From contig PKTF01000213.1 of NCBI GenBank assembly GCA_002869275.1, positions 1 to 54,336 on the forward strand: a stretch of DNA of 54,336 nucleotides, given 5' to 3'. Origin of the DNA: Ignavibacteria bacterium. GTDB lineage: Bacteria; Bacteroidota; Ignavibacteria; SZUA-365. How positions within the stretch are numbered: position 1 is the first letter of the stretch; the number at the start of each line of letters is the position of its first letter. A program made the position numbers and the translations under genes. The notes under the pieces were generated by a model. The model made no database searches. It was not told where the DNA came from and saw only the letters and a list, made by a program, of their open reading frames with translations. Below, in pieces: positions 1 to 7,318 of this stretch.

Positions 1-71
1 AAAAGAACATCCTCGAGCGACTCTTCCAGTCCTTCGTCAAAAAATCTGTGAAGTAATTCCGTGTGCTGCAT
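1..71 (-). CDS. Probable sigma-partner (anti-sigma-like) protein, 5' fragment
   Basis: Only the first 23 codons lie in the window; the gene runs off the left edge. It starts with ATG at 69-71, 35 bp downstream of the ECF sigma gene stop. The opening residues (MQHTELLHRFFDEGLEES) resemble the start of the protein encoded after the second ECF sigma gene at 5038, where a leucine-rich helix is likewise followed by an acidic stretch. By position and this similarity it is probably the membrane partner of the sigma factor. The functional call is inference; no domain is complete. Confidence 0.5.
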   Translation of the reverse strand, partial: MQHTELLHRFFDEGLEESLEDVL

Positions 72-106
72 AACGTGAAACCAAAATCTCTATGTGCGTT
101 ATTCTA

Positions 107-670
107 TTAGCGAATAAGGTCTGAAATATAGGGCGACAGGATCGTACGAATCTGATCCTTCGCGCGCATGACGCGTACTTTCAATGACGAAACCGAATCA
201 CCGGTAATCTCGGAAATCTCCTTGTAGGAGAGGCCCTGGTAGAAGCGAAGCACGAAGGCTTCGCGATAGGACACATCCAGCAGGTCCAGTGCGGAACTGA
301 TCATGTTCAGCAGTTCCGTGCGTTCATACGTCGGTGCATTGCTCGCGATCTTTTCGTCCTCGAACGGCGACCAGTACACCTTGTTGCGGCGTGAATTCAG
401 AAAGACATTTCGCGCGCTCGTCATCAGATACGCAAGGATGTTACTCACCTGCTCATTGTCTTTTTGCGTCTGCTTGTAAAAGCGTGTGAAGGTTTCCTGG
501 AATATGTCGTTGGCGTCCTCCGGATTCCCGCTCATACGCAGACAGAACAGGTAGACTTTACGCTCGTACCGTGCGAACAGCTCACGAAAGGCTGCGTCCT
601 TCTCCTTGCCGCTCATTTTGAACGCCGCGAAGAGCTGTTCGTCGGTATATCTGCTGAAGTTCTCAGGCAT
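107..670 (-). CDS. ECF-family RNA polymerase sigma factor
   Basis: A 187-residue sigma-70 family protein with only regions 2 and 4, the ECF layout. Region 2 (about residues 25-95) contains the helix around NPEDANDIFQETFTRFYK that binds core polymerase and opens the -10 element. Region 4 (about 125-178) contains LDVSYREAFVLRFYQGLSY and the helix-turn-helix KEISEITGDSVSSLKVRVMR that reads the -35 element. It is preceded by an ECF-type promoter at 724-751 and followed after 35 bp by a probable anti-sigma partner, so autoregulation is likely. The ATG at 668-670 has no in-frame alternative just upstream because TGA intervenes. The stimulus is unknown. Confidence 0.93.
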   Translation of the reverse strand: MPENFSRYTDEQLFAAFKMSGKEKDAAFRELFARYERKVYLFCLRMSGNPEDANDIFQETFTRFYKQTQKDNEQVSNILAYLMTSARNVFLNSRRNKVYWSPFEDEKIASNAPTYERTELLNMISSALDLLDVSYREAFVLRFYQGLSYKEISEITGDSVSSLKVRVMRAKDQIRTILSPYISDLIR

Positions 671-683
671 GTGTCATGACACA
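670..683. promoter_or_regulatory. 14-bp perfect palindrome overlapping the sigma gene start codon
   Basis: TGTGTCATGACACA is a perfect inverted repeat without a spacer. Its last base on the transcribed strand is the A of the ATG start codon, and it separates the purine-rich AAGGA motif from the start codon by 15 nt. It could be an operator or an mRNA hairpin that controls initiation. A chance palindrome cannot be excluded. Confidence 0.4.
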
Positions 684-723
684 CGTCCTTCCATCCGCCA
701 CGGGCGGATTCCTGTTACAATGA

Positions 724-751
724 TTAGACACCAAAACCGGGACAGGGTTAC
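724..751 (-). promoter_or_regulatory. ECF-type promoter upstream of the sigma gene
   Basis: On the minus strand GTAACC (-35, 746-751) and GTCTAA (-10, 724-729) are separated by 16 bp. The same motif, including the flanking TTTCCTGTAACC, precedes the other ECF sigma gene (4422-4450). The AAC core at -35 and GTC at -10 are typical of ECF-recognised promoters. The 5' leader would be about 45 nt. Confidence 0.6.
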
Positions 752-773
752 AGGAAATCGACGGTGCTCCAGG

Positions 774-1397
774 TCATTGTAAACCAACACCTTCGAGAAA
801 GTTCGTCACGGAAGACGGGTCAAGCACGATGGTCAGCAGCAATCCGGAAATTGCACCGTACAGATGTACGTCGTGTCCGATGTTCCCCCAGTTTTTTTTC
901 GCACCGACGATGCTTCCCGCGATAAACAGCACGGCAAACAGCGGCCAGGGAAGCGGAATCGGTAAAAAGAGCAGCATGACCTTGGCGGTGGGAAAATAGA
1001 GCATCCCCGAGAAAAACAGCGCGGAAACCGCCCCGGATGCCCCGAGTGCACGGTACGCTTCGTTGTTTCTGTGTCTCAGAGTGGGTGGGAATGCCGCAAG
1101 GACCATGGAAACCAGATAAATGACCAGGAAGCGGAAGGTTCCCGCGGCGGCCTCGATATACATCGCGACTGAGTACAGGGCGATGAGATTGAACAGGAGG
1201 TGCATGAAATCGGCATGGATGAAGCCATACGTGAAGATGCGCTCGTACTGGCTTCCACGGAACATCTTCCATGGATAGAGAAGCAGGCGGTCAGCAACGG
1301 TGCGGCTGCGAAACGCGAGTATGCTTACAGAAACCGTCACCACGAGGATGACCAGGGAAGCCGGCGCGTGCGCGAACATGAACTCCAACTGCGACAT
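774..1397 (-). CDS. Rhomboid-family intramembrane serine protease
   Basis: A 207-residue polytopic membrane protein that would cleave transmembrane segments of substrates within the inner membrane. The catalytic dyad is visible: Ser121 in GASG and His178 in HDVHLYG near the C-terminus. HADFMHLLFN (61-70) matches the H-x-x-x-N oxyanion motif of GlpG (His66, Asn70). About six hydrophobic segments fit the minimal bacterial rhomboid core, with no extra soluble domain. It lies 62 bp after the alkaline phosphatase gene and is probably the last gene of that operon. Start ATG at 1395-1397 has a GGATGAGAG ribosome-binding motif. The substrate is unknown. Confidence 0.93.
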   Translation of the reverse strand: MSQLEFMFAHAPASLVILVVTVSVSILAFRSRTVADRLLLYPWKMFRGSQYERIFTYGFIHADFMHLLFNLIALYSVAMYIEAAAGTFRFLVIYLVSMVLAAFPPTLRHRNNEAYRALGASGAVSALFFSGMLYFPTAKVMLLFLPIPLPWPLFAVLFIAGSIVGAKKNWGNIGHDVHLYGAISGLLLTIVLDPSSVTNFLEGVGLQ

Positions 1398-1459
1398 GGT
1401 CTCTCATCCTGTTCGGGAAATTATTGCGTATGATACTCAAGACTTTGTACCACCGCAAG

Positions 1460-2611
1460 TCAGCGTTGCTGCTCCGAAGGGATTCCGCCCGACAGCAACT
1501 CATGCAGAAGGCGACCGATGTCGGTATTACGATGGATGCCGCCGAAAGATGCACTTCCCGGCCCCATGGCCAGCACGGGCACCATCGCGGCGGTATGTCC
1601 GGTCGATGTCCACACTGCTTCGATGTCAGAAGCATCTTCTTCTTCACCCAGCAGCGCCAGTCCGCCGGTTTCGTGATCCGCGGTAACGACAATCGTGGTC
1701 TGGCCATCATCCTGCGCGAATGCTACTCCCTCGTTCAGAGCCGTGGAAAAATCCAGCAGTTCGGCCTGCAGTGTTTCGAAATCATTGTCATGACAGGCCC
1801 AGTCGATCTGGCTCCCTTCCACCATCAACACGAAACCATGAGGGTTCCGGGCAAGCCGCGCCAGAGCCAGAGCGGTCATACGGGCAAGGGTCAGCGAACG
1901 CGAATGCGCGGGCGGAAGTCCGTCTTCTGCGGCGAGCAACAGCAGCCGGCGATCACTCTCATTGCTCGGGAGCTGAAGTTCGCAATCCTCGGCATCGACG
2001 AGTGCGATCTCGTAGCCCGCAGCTTCCATCGTCGCACAGAGGTCGACATCCGACCTGCCGCCGCCCCGTTGCTCATCCAGGAAGTATTTCTGTCCGCCAC
2101 CCATGACGATATCCGTGCCGGACCCGGCGATCTGTTCCGCGATGAGATACTGCTCTCCGCGGGATGCCACGTGCGCGACAAACGATGCCGGAGTGGCATG
2201 CGTGACCGAACTGGTTGAGACAATTCCCGTGGATTTACCCAATGCGCGTGCGCGCTCGAGAAGGTTTTCCACTGCCGCACCGTCGGGGGTCATTCCAACC
2301 ATCCCTCGGTGCGTTGCCACCCCGGTACTCAACGCGGTGCCGCTCGCGGCGGATTCGGTGATCAGGGCACCCCGTGTAAGTGGAAGGGAGAAACCTCCGA
2401 CAGGAAAGTTGTCGAGGACCTGCGTGGTATCGATCAACCGCAGAAGCGTCAGCTGCGACGGCCCCATGCCATCTCCGATAAAGAGGATGAGATTGCGCGG
2501 CTGCTGTCGCGGCGTTTCTGACGGTTGAGCAAGACCGATGCCGGCATAGAGCAGAAAAACAATGGTAGTGAACGCGATGCTCCCCGCTCCCCTGAGTTGC
2601 GATTGTCTCAT
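1460..2611 (-). CDS. Secreted alkaline phosphatase (PhoA superfamily)
   Basis: A 383-residue exported phosphomonoesterase, shorter than the E. coli enzyme (471). An N-terminal hydrophobic segment (about 10-28, ending GLAQ) is a signal peptide. Metal and catalytic motifs are in family order: FIGDGMG (Asp47), TESAASG with nucleophile Ser87 (Glu86 replaces the usual Asp), THATPA (137-142), EGSQIDWACH (Glu265, Asp270, His274), ADHETGG (Asp312, His313) and STGH (His339). Its ATG overlaps the stop of the upstream redoxin gene (ATGA, 2608-2611), so the two are translationally coupled. It would release phosphate in the periplasm or outside the cell. Confidence 0.95.
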   Translation of the reverse strand: MRQSQLRGAGSIAFTTIVFLLYAGIGLAQPSETPRQQPRNLILFIGDGMGPSQLTLLRLIDTTQVLDNFPVGGFSLPLTRGALITESAASGTALSTGVATHRGMVGMTPDGAAVENLLERARALGKSTGIVSTSSVTHATPASFVAHVASRGEQYLIAEQIAGSGTDIVMGGGQKYFLDEQRGGGRSDVDLCATMEAAGYEIALVDAEDCELQLPSNESDRRLLLLAAEDGLPPAHSRSLTLARMTALALARLARNPHGFVLMVEGSQIDWACHDNDFETLQAELLDFSTALNEGVAFAQDDGQTTIVVTADHETGGLALLGEEEDASDIEAVWTSTGHTAAMVPVLAMGPGSASFGGIHRNTDIGRLLHELLSGGIPSEQQR

Positions 2612-3291
2612 TCCTTCAAACCCTCTGAATCATGCGAATTTCTCACGATTGCGCAGCCGAGCGACAGCTTCTCCCTGACCGCAAGCAGCCGTCCGCTGAG
2701 CAGTGTATCGAGCGCGTTGCTCAGCGACCTGTCCTCTACAAAGAACCCACTCTTGTCATCATCGATGCGGCCGTGATACTGCAGCGCCCACAGAGTGTCA
2801 AACACGAACACCTCGGGAGTGACAGTAGCCTCCATCATGTCGGCAGCAGCAGTCAGGTCATCCCGGTACACCGGGAGCGGATAGTTTTTGCGTTGAATGT
2901 ATTGTGTCATGCCATCCATCGTCTCGTCGGCATTCGAGTGAATGGCTGCGAAACGCACTCCCCGGGGCTCGTAGATCTGACGCAGGGTATCCAGACGGTC
3001 GACATAGCCGTCTGAACAGGGGCAGCGATAGGAGCAGAAAATCACGACGGTGAAATATGTTCCTGCCAGCTCGTGCAGCATGACTGGACGCCGGTCCATT
3101 CCATACAGCGCGATATCGTCGACCGTGCGCTGGAACAGCGGCGAGACCAGTGCTACGGCATCATCCTGGCATACCAGCGCCTCGTCCGTAACGGGAGCGA
3201 CCTCGTCACCTCCCGAAAGCAGGAACACCACGGCCAGGATCACAAGTGCGCCGACAAATACCGCGACACGCCAGAGTACGCTGCTGTTCAT
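2608..3291 (-). CDS. Membrane-anchored redoxin-like (thioredoxin-fold) protein
   Basis: A 227-residue protein with one N-terminal membrane segment (about 7-27) and a periplasmic thioredoxin-like domain. The active-site region reads CSYRCPCSDGY (Cys86, Cys90, Cys92); the position after a hydrophobic strand (FTVVIF) and the CP turn match redoxin/AhpC-TSA proteins. A cis-Pro equivalent is seen in TVTPEVFVFD. It is probably a thiol-disulfide or peroxide-reducing protein. The gene sits between an HMA metal-binding lipoprotein (9 bp upstream) and the alkaline phosphatase (4 bp overlap), suggesting metal or cysteine handling in the envelope. An SCO-like copper role is possible but the canonical CxxxCP spacing is altered. 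Confidence 0.8.
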   Translation of the reverse strand: MNSSVLWRVAVFVGALVILAVVFLLSGGDEVAPVTDEALVCQDDAVALVSPLFQRTVDDIALYGMDRRPVMLHELAGTYFTVVIFCSYRCPCSDGYVDRLDTLRQIYEPRGVRFAAIHSNADETMDGMTQYIQRKNYPLPVYRDDLTAAADMMEATVTPEVFVFDTLWALQYHGRIDDDKSGFFVEDRSLSNALDTLLSGRLLAVREKLSLGCAIVRNSHDSEGLKE

Positions 3292-3300
3292 GCTTCCCGC

Positions 3301-3591
3301 CTACTCCTCACCCGGCGCCCGGGCGAATCCCAGCCGATCGATCATCTGCTCGAGCGCGGCGCGGCTGCTGCGTGTGGTGTCGGCATGGACGAACACGTTT
3401 TTGCTGTCGAGATCGGCATACACCGAATCCACCCCGTCCATTTTCATCAGAGTTTCCTCCACCGTTGCCGTGCAGCCCTCACAATGCATTCCGGGAGCGG
3501 CGAGCTGCATGTCGGCGCGGTGGTCAGGTGTCGTTTCCGAGCAGGCCGAGACAAGCAACACGGCGGCAAAAAGGGTGATGAATCGCTTCAT
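3301..3591 (-). CDS. Lipoprotein with heavy-metal-associated (HMA) domain
   Basis: A 96-residue secreted lipoprotein. The signal peptide ends in LLVSAC, a good lipobox; the mature part is one HMA ferredoxin-like domain with the metal-binding loop GMHCEGC, followed by the expected helix ATVEETLMKMDGVDSV. It would bind a soft metal ion such as Cu(I) in the periplasm. The start is placed at the ATG at 3589-3591, which overlaps the upstream stop as ATGA; a GTG four codons earlier is less likely. Neighbouring DUF192 and redoxin genes support an envelope metal/redox role. Confidence 0.88.
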   Translation of the reverse strand: MKRFITLFAAVLLVSACSETTPDHRADMQLAAPGMHCEGCTATVEETLMKMDGVDSVYADLDSKNVFVHADTTRSSRAALEQMIDRLGFARAPGEE

Positions 3592-4160
3592 TGACGAATC
3601 CACCCGGCCTTGTGACCTTCACGGATACCGTGCCGGTCGCAATAGCCTGCATTGACTTCGATGACGTACATGGCCGGAGCGGTTGAGGGGATGCCTTCCT
3701 CGGAATACGGGACCGTATTTCGTTGGATGGTCACGATTTCCCTGTCCGTGTTTACGAAGATGATATCGAGGGAAATCGGGGTGTTCGCCATCCAGAACGA
3801 ACGGTATTCCTGCGTGGGAAAAATAAAGAGCATACCCTGGTCTTCCCGCATACGGTCCCGGCCCATCAGGCCCTGTGTCCGCGCCTGCTCTGTTTCAGCA
3901 ATCTCCACCTGCACATCAGCAAGTGGATTGCCGTCAGAATCGGTAAAGCTCAGCTGCGCGTCATTTCTGAACGCCGTGGCGGATACGGGGGAGTCCTCTC
4001 CGCGCTTCTCCGCTATGGTACGGGAAACCTCAGGATCGCGGTTATCCAGGATCATGTCGGAAATAAAAAGAAATGCCACCGCGAGGACGAGGATACTTCC
4101 TCCGATGATGATGAGGGGCGACAACTTGCCCCGACGGTTTCGTTTGGATTGTGCAGTCAT
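3588..4160 (-). CDS. DUF192 family membrane-anchored protein
   Basis: A 190-residue protein starting at ATG 4158-4160 with a basic N-terminus, one membrane segment (about 14-34) and a DUF192 (COG1430) domain in the second half. The typical DUF192 signature is present: QGLMGRDRM, then GMLFIFP, SFWMANTPISLDIIFV and a C-terminal YVIEVNAGY...H stretch. The function of this family is unknown. It is the first gene of the minus-strand operon and overlaps the HMA lipoprotein gene by 4 bp. The open frame extends upstream to 4400, but that part is not protein-like and the ATG at 4160 gives the expected basic-plus-hydrophobic N-terminus. Confidence 0.88.
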   Translation of the reverse strand: MTAQSKRNRRGKLSPLIIIGGSILVLAVAFLFISDMILDNRDPEVSRTIAEKRGEDSPVSATAFRNDAQLSFTDSDGNPLADVQVEIAETEQARTQGLMGRDRMREDQGMLFIFPTQEYRSFWMANTPISLDIIFVNTDREIVTIQRNTVPYSEEGIPSTAPAMYVIEVNAGYCDRHGIREGHKAGWIRQ

Positions 4161-4478
4161 GGTGTAGCGTTCGTGTACATACAACGTGAGGTAAAAGATA
4201 CGAAGGAAGACGGTGCAGTCCATCACCCTCTGAGATAGAACACCAATTGCGCCGTGAATATTCCCGGAGCACATGCTGCCTGCTGACAGGAGCGGTGACG
4301 CGAATGCAGAAGTGTTCGCGATACGAGCAAGCTCGGGATCCGGGAGGGACAACCATTGATAACGTACTGGAATACCGTATTTTACGGGGACACCATTCAC
4401 AGGAGGCCACCGGCATTTTCTGTAACCTTTACCGGTTACGCATTGTCTTTCTTCCGTGAATTCGATACCCCTCCAGGT
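4161..4478. other. Divergent intergenic region
   Basis: This 318-bp stretch separates the minus-strand DUF192 operon from the plus-strand ECF sigma gene. It holds the ECF-type promoter at 4422-4450 and no convincing gene. Open frames enter it from both sides but lack protein-like composition. No clear sigma-70 promoter for the DUF192 operon could be picked out by eye. Confidence 0.6.
4422..4450 (+). promoter_or_regulatory. ECF-type promoter of the second sigma gene
   Basis: GTAACC (4422-4427) and GTCTTT (4445-4450) are 17 bp apart and match the promoter upstream of the first ECF sigma gene, with the same TTTYCTGTAACC and CCGGTT context. GTAACC also forms a 6-bp inverted repeat with GGTTAC at 4434-4439. 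The predicted transcript start near 4457 makes an ATG at or after 4479 the only sensible start of the sigma gene. Confidence 0.62.
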
Positions 4479-5045
4479 ATGAATGATACCTGGCTACTGA
4501 TGATGCAGCAGGCGAATTGGTTCTCTATGACCTTAGGCGAACGGCGGCGACGTTTTAATGAGCTCCATGCGCTATTCGATAAGCGCATACTCGCCTATTG
4601 CATTTATGTGACCGGAGATCGAGATATGGCGAATGACATTTACCAGGACGTGTTTGTGAAGGCATACCAGTCCTTACACACGATCCGCGAATCGGGTAAG
4701 GAGGCGAACTGGCTCTTCCGTATCGCGCGAAACCAGTGTCTGAACGCCATGAAATCACGTCAGCGCAGTGAACGGCGGCTTACGAACTTCGACGGACTGC
4801 AGGACCGGCTTTCTCGGGAGCATGACGGTGTCGAATATGACGAGGTCCAGCACCTGCGGGATGCATTGGACCTGCTTCCACATGAATACCGGGAAGCCCT
4901 GCTCCTCGCTGAGTTCGAGGGCTTCTCGCTGAAGGAAATCGCCGAGATGACAGGAGCGTCGCTTTCCAATGTGAAAGTGCGCATCCATCGTGCAAAACTG
5001 AAACTTCATACGATTCTCGAACCGATATTGAACGACTATGAATGA
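4479..5045 (+). CDS. ECF-family RNA polymerase sigma factor
   Basis: A 188-residue ECF sigma factor from the ATG at 4479; the open frame extends to 4356 but the promoter at 4422-4450 lies inside that extension, so earlier starts are rejected. ATGs at 4500 and 4527 remain possible. Region 2 contains GDRDMANDIYQDVFVKAY and WLFRIARNQCLN; region 4 contains LLPHEYREALLLAEFEGFSL and the helix-turn-helix EIAEMTGASLSNVKVRIHRA. It overlaps the next gene by 8 bp (ATGAATGA), coupling sigma factor and membrane partner. It differs clearly from the sigma at 107-670 and probably serves another signal. Confidence 0.92.
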   Translation: MNDTWLLMMQQANWFSMTLGERRRRFNELHALFDKRILAYCIYVTGDRDMANDIYQDVFVKAYQSLHTIRESGKEANWLFRIARNQCLNAMKSRQRSERRLTNFDGLQDRLSREHDGVEYDEVQHLRDALDLLPHEYREALLLAEFEGFSLKEIAEMTGASLSNVKVRIHRAKLKLHTILEPILNDYE

Positions 5046-5841
5046 ACAAATGCAGGAATTGATCACGGCGTATCTCCATCGCGGAATAACGCCGGAGCAG
5101 GAAAAAGAGCTTTTCGAAGCCTGCAAAAACGATCCGTCTGTCGCAGAGCACCTGCGGCAGCATCTGGTGCTGTCGCTGAAGCTTCGCAGGCTGCGTGACG
5201 ATGTCACTGTAAGCAGTGCGCTGCATGCGTCTCTCGAACGTCGGCTGGAGACGATCGACCTTCCCGAAGAGCAAGAAGATCTGCAGCCGGTCATAATGCC
5301 AGAACGCAGCGGAGGCTTCCGCCTGGCGCATCTGTTCGGTACAGGAGTGGCTGCAGCTGCGGCCGCGGTTGTCGTCATGCTGCTGTCACGTCCGGAGCCC
5401 GGCATCGACCAGCCGACGGCAACCGCCGATGCAGGAACGCCTGCGGATACCGTGTATGTGATCGAACGCGACACGATCAGGCAGGTACAGGAGATTGAAC
5501 GGCCCGTCTACATCGTCAAACGAGTGCCTGTGCAGGATGATGCCACAGACCCGGCGAGTCCTCCGGCTCAGGAGCAGCTGGCCTTACATCAGGAGGTTGA
5601 ACCCACGCCCGGATCACCTGATCCTGAAACGGCACCCGAAACTGCTGACATCGAGACGGCAGTTCCTGATGCTCACGGGATTCCCCAGGAGACACAGGAT
5701 ACCCCGATGTTCGTTGATGCGCGGCCCGTCGCGACGCCCGCCGCGGAACAGAAAACACAAAATTATCTTGACCAGTATAATGCGATGCTTGTTTCCGTCG
5801 AGTCAGTGCAGCTGACCGCACAAGACAGAATCGCGCATTGA
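5038..5841 (+). CDS. Membrane protein, putative anti-sigma partner of the ECF sigma factor
   Basis: A 267-residue protein with a cytoplasmic helical N-terminus (1-95), one membrane segment (about 98-117, very Ala/Val-rich) and a low-complexity Pro/Glu/Asp-rich periplasmic region. The N-terminus (LITAYLHRGITPEQEKELFEACKNDP) looks like the short anti-sigma-type helical domain found after ECF genes in Bacteroidota-like genomes. The zinc-binding HxxxCxxC signature of ZAS anti-sigmas is absent. Translational coupling to the sigma gene is the main argument for the role. The target of the periplasmic tail is unknown; the barrel protein gene follows after 4 bp. Confidence 0.7.
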   Translation: MNEQMQELITAYLHRGITPEQEKELFEACKNDPSVAEHLRQHLVLSLKLRRLRDDVTVSSALHASLERRLETIDLPEEQEDLQPVIMPERSGGFRLAHLFGTGVAAAAAAVVVMLLSRPEPGIDQPTATADAGTPADTVYVIERDTIRQVQEIERPVYIVKRVPVQDDATDPASPPAQEQLALHQEVEPTPGSPDPETAPETADIETAVPDAHGIPQETQDTPMFVDARPVATPAAEQKTQNYLDQYNAMLVSVESVQLTAQDRIAH

Positions 5842-5845
5842 TGCA

Positions 5846-7318
5846 ATGAGAAAACACGTATTCACATCCCTGGCAGCGGGCATTGTGCTTCTCCTTTCCC
5901 TGACCGGACTGCAGGCTCAGGATATCGCTGCGTATGCCGTGAACACGGGCGAAGAAGATATTTTCGCACGTGAAGTCATGGCCGCACTCGGCACCTCGAC
6001 CATGTCGGAAGCGCTACCCGGACTGGGCTGTACGGTCGAATACATCCGTCGCCTGGAGGGAGAGGATATCGTGTACCGACGCGGTCCCATCGATATGCAC
6101 ATCGCATCACGGTCCGAAGAGGATATCTCACAGCGGCACAGCGGTACGCGTCCCGCATCACCGTTCGATGCCGCGGGCGAGGTTTTGCACGGCGGGCTCC
6201 TCGTCGATCTACCGCGTCCGGGTGAATCGAGCGATCTGAACACCATCCTTCCGGAAGGCTACAGATACATGCTGCGCGTGGCACTGATCCCCCAATCGTA
6301 TGACAACCAGATACTGAAGGCCACGGTGTTTCTCGAGCGCGCTGTCGTGAGTGAATCCGGCGATGAACTCGACGTCTACCGCAGCGAAGTTTTTTCGCGT
6401 CCGATTGAGCTGGTCGGAAATCTTCCGCTGAAATTTGATCTCCCGGGTTGGGACAGTTCACTCCCCGACGGGGGACAGGCTGTTCCTTCCTCGCTGCACG
6501 AAGGTGTGCTCATCACATTGGAGACACCGCATCAATACAGTCTCCCCGGCAGTTCACCTCACCCCTTTAAGAATAAGGCCCTGCTCACCTACGCGGTGCC
6601 GCGGAGCAGCGAAGTACGGCTGAGCATCCGCATCGGCAGCGAGGAGCGCATTCTCGCCGAGGGTATGCGCAACGCCGGTACGTACAGCGTAGTGTGGGAC
6701 GCCGAGGATCTGCCGGACGAAGAGTATACGGCTGTTCTCACCGCCAGAGATTCTGACGGAAACACCATGTTCAGCACCGAGCGTACCGTGATCAAGCAGG
6801 CGACGGCCGAGGATTTTGATCCGGGGCGACTCACGACCTATCGCGGTTCCTACCCGCGCTTCGTAATCAGCGTAGAGAGCGGAGCCGCGTATCAGCTCCC
6901 CCGTGACAATGTAAAATCCCTGCGCAACATGTTCACCCATGTTGTCCTGCGCCTCGGCTACCGCTTTTCCGATGCCTGGGAGGCCGGTGTCATGGCCGGG
7001 CAGGACGCTTTCCACGAATACCCCGGTTCCAATGTCGACATCGCCAAAATCGGCAATTATGGCGGTGTGGTCGGATATACATACGGGTATGTGGGACCGT
7101 ACCTGCGCTGGACACCGGCGATCGGACAACTGCGTCCTTTCCTTCAGGCTTCCGCAGGTTGGAGCGACACGGCGATGCTCACAGAGTTTTCAGCCGGTCT
7201 GGCGGCCAATATCATGCGTAATATCGAAGTATTCGCTGCACCGGCACTTGTCCTGCACTGGAAAACAGAGCGAAGTACGAAGATCGGTGTCCACTATGGC
7301 GCGAGGGTCCGCTTCTGA
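5846..7318 (+). CDS. Secreted protein with FlgD-like Ig domain and C-terminal outer-membrane barrel
   Basis: A 490-residue exported protein of unknown function. The signal peptide covers about 1-24 (ends LQAQ). The middle (about 245-312) resembles a FlgD-type Ig-like fold, with an alternating strand pattern and the typical NAGTYSVVWDAEDLPDEEYT segment. The last about 150 residues alternate hydrophobic and polar residues (RLGYRF, YVGPYLRW, GVHYGARVRF) and end in Phe, as expected for an outer-membrane beta-barrel. It lies 4 bp after the anti-sigma-like gene and shares its last base with the next start (TGATG), so it belongs to the sigma operon and is a candidate effector or sensor. Confidence 0.72.
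   Translation: MRKHVFTSLAAGIVLLLSLTGLQAQDIAAYAVNTGEEDIFAREVMAALGTSTMSEALPGLGCTVEYIRRLEGEDIVYRRGPIDMHIASRSEEDISQRHSGTRPASPFDAAGEVLHGGLLVDLPRPGESSDLNTILPEGYRYMLRVALIPQSYDNQILKATVFLERAVVSESGDELDVYRSEVFSRPIELVGNLPLKFDLPGWDSSLPDGGQAVPSSLHEGVLITLETPHQYSLPGSSPHPFKNKALLTYAVPRSSEVRLSIRIGSEERILAEGMRNAGTYSVVWDAEDLPDEEYTAVLTARDSDGNTMFSTERTVIKQATAEDFDPGRLTTYRGSYPRFVISVESGAAYQLPRDNVKSLRNMFTHVVLRLGYRFSDAWEAGVMAGQDAFHEYPGSNVDIAKIGNYGGVVGYTYGYVGPYLRWTPAIGQLRPFLQASAGWSDTAMLTEFSAGLAANIMRNIEVFAAPALVLHWKTERSTKIGVHYGARVRF

Noticed and set aside
4161-4400. Extended N-terminus for the DUF192 protein
   Set aside because: ATG at 4160 gives a basic N-terminus directly followed by the membrane anchor; the upstream codons are not protein-like.
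4356-4478. Extended N-terminus for the second ECF sigma factor
   Set aside because: The segment contains the ECF promoter, and its translation does not look like a sigma factor N-terminus.
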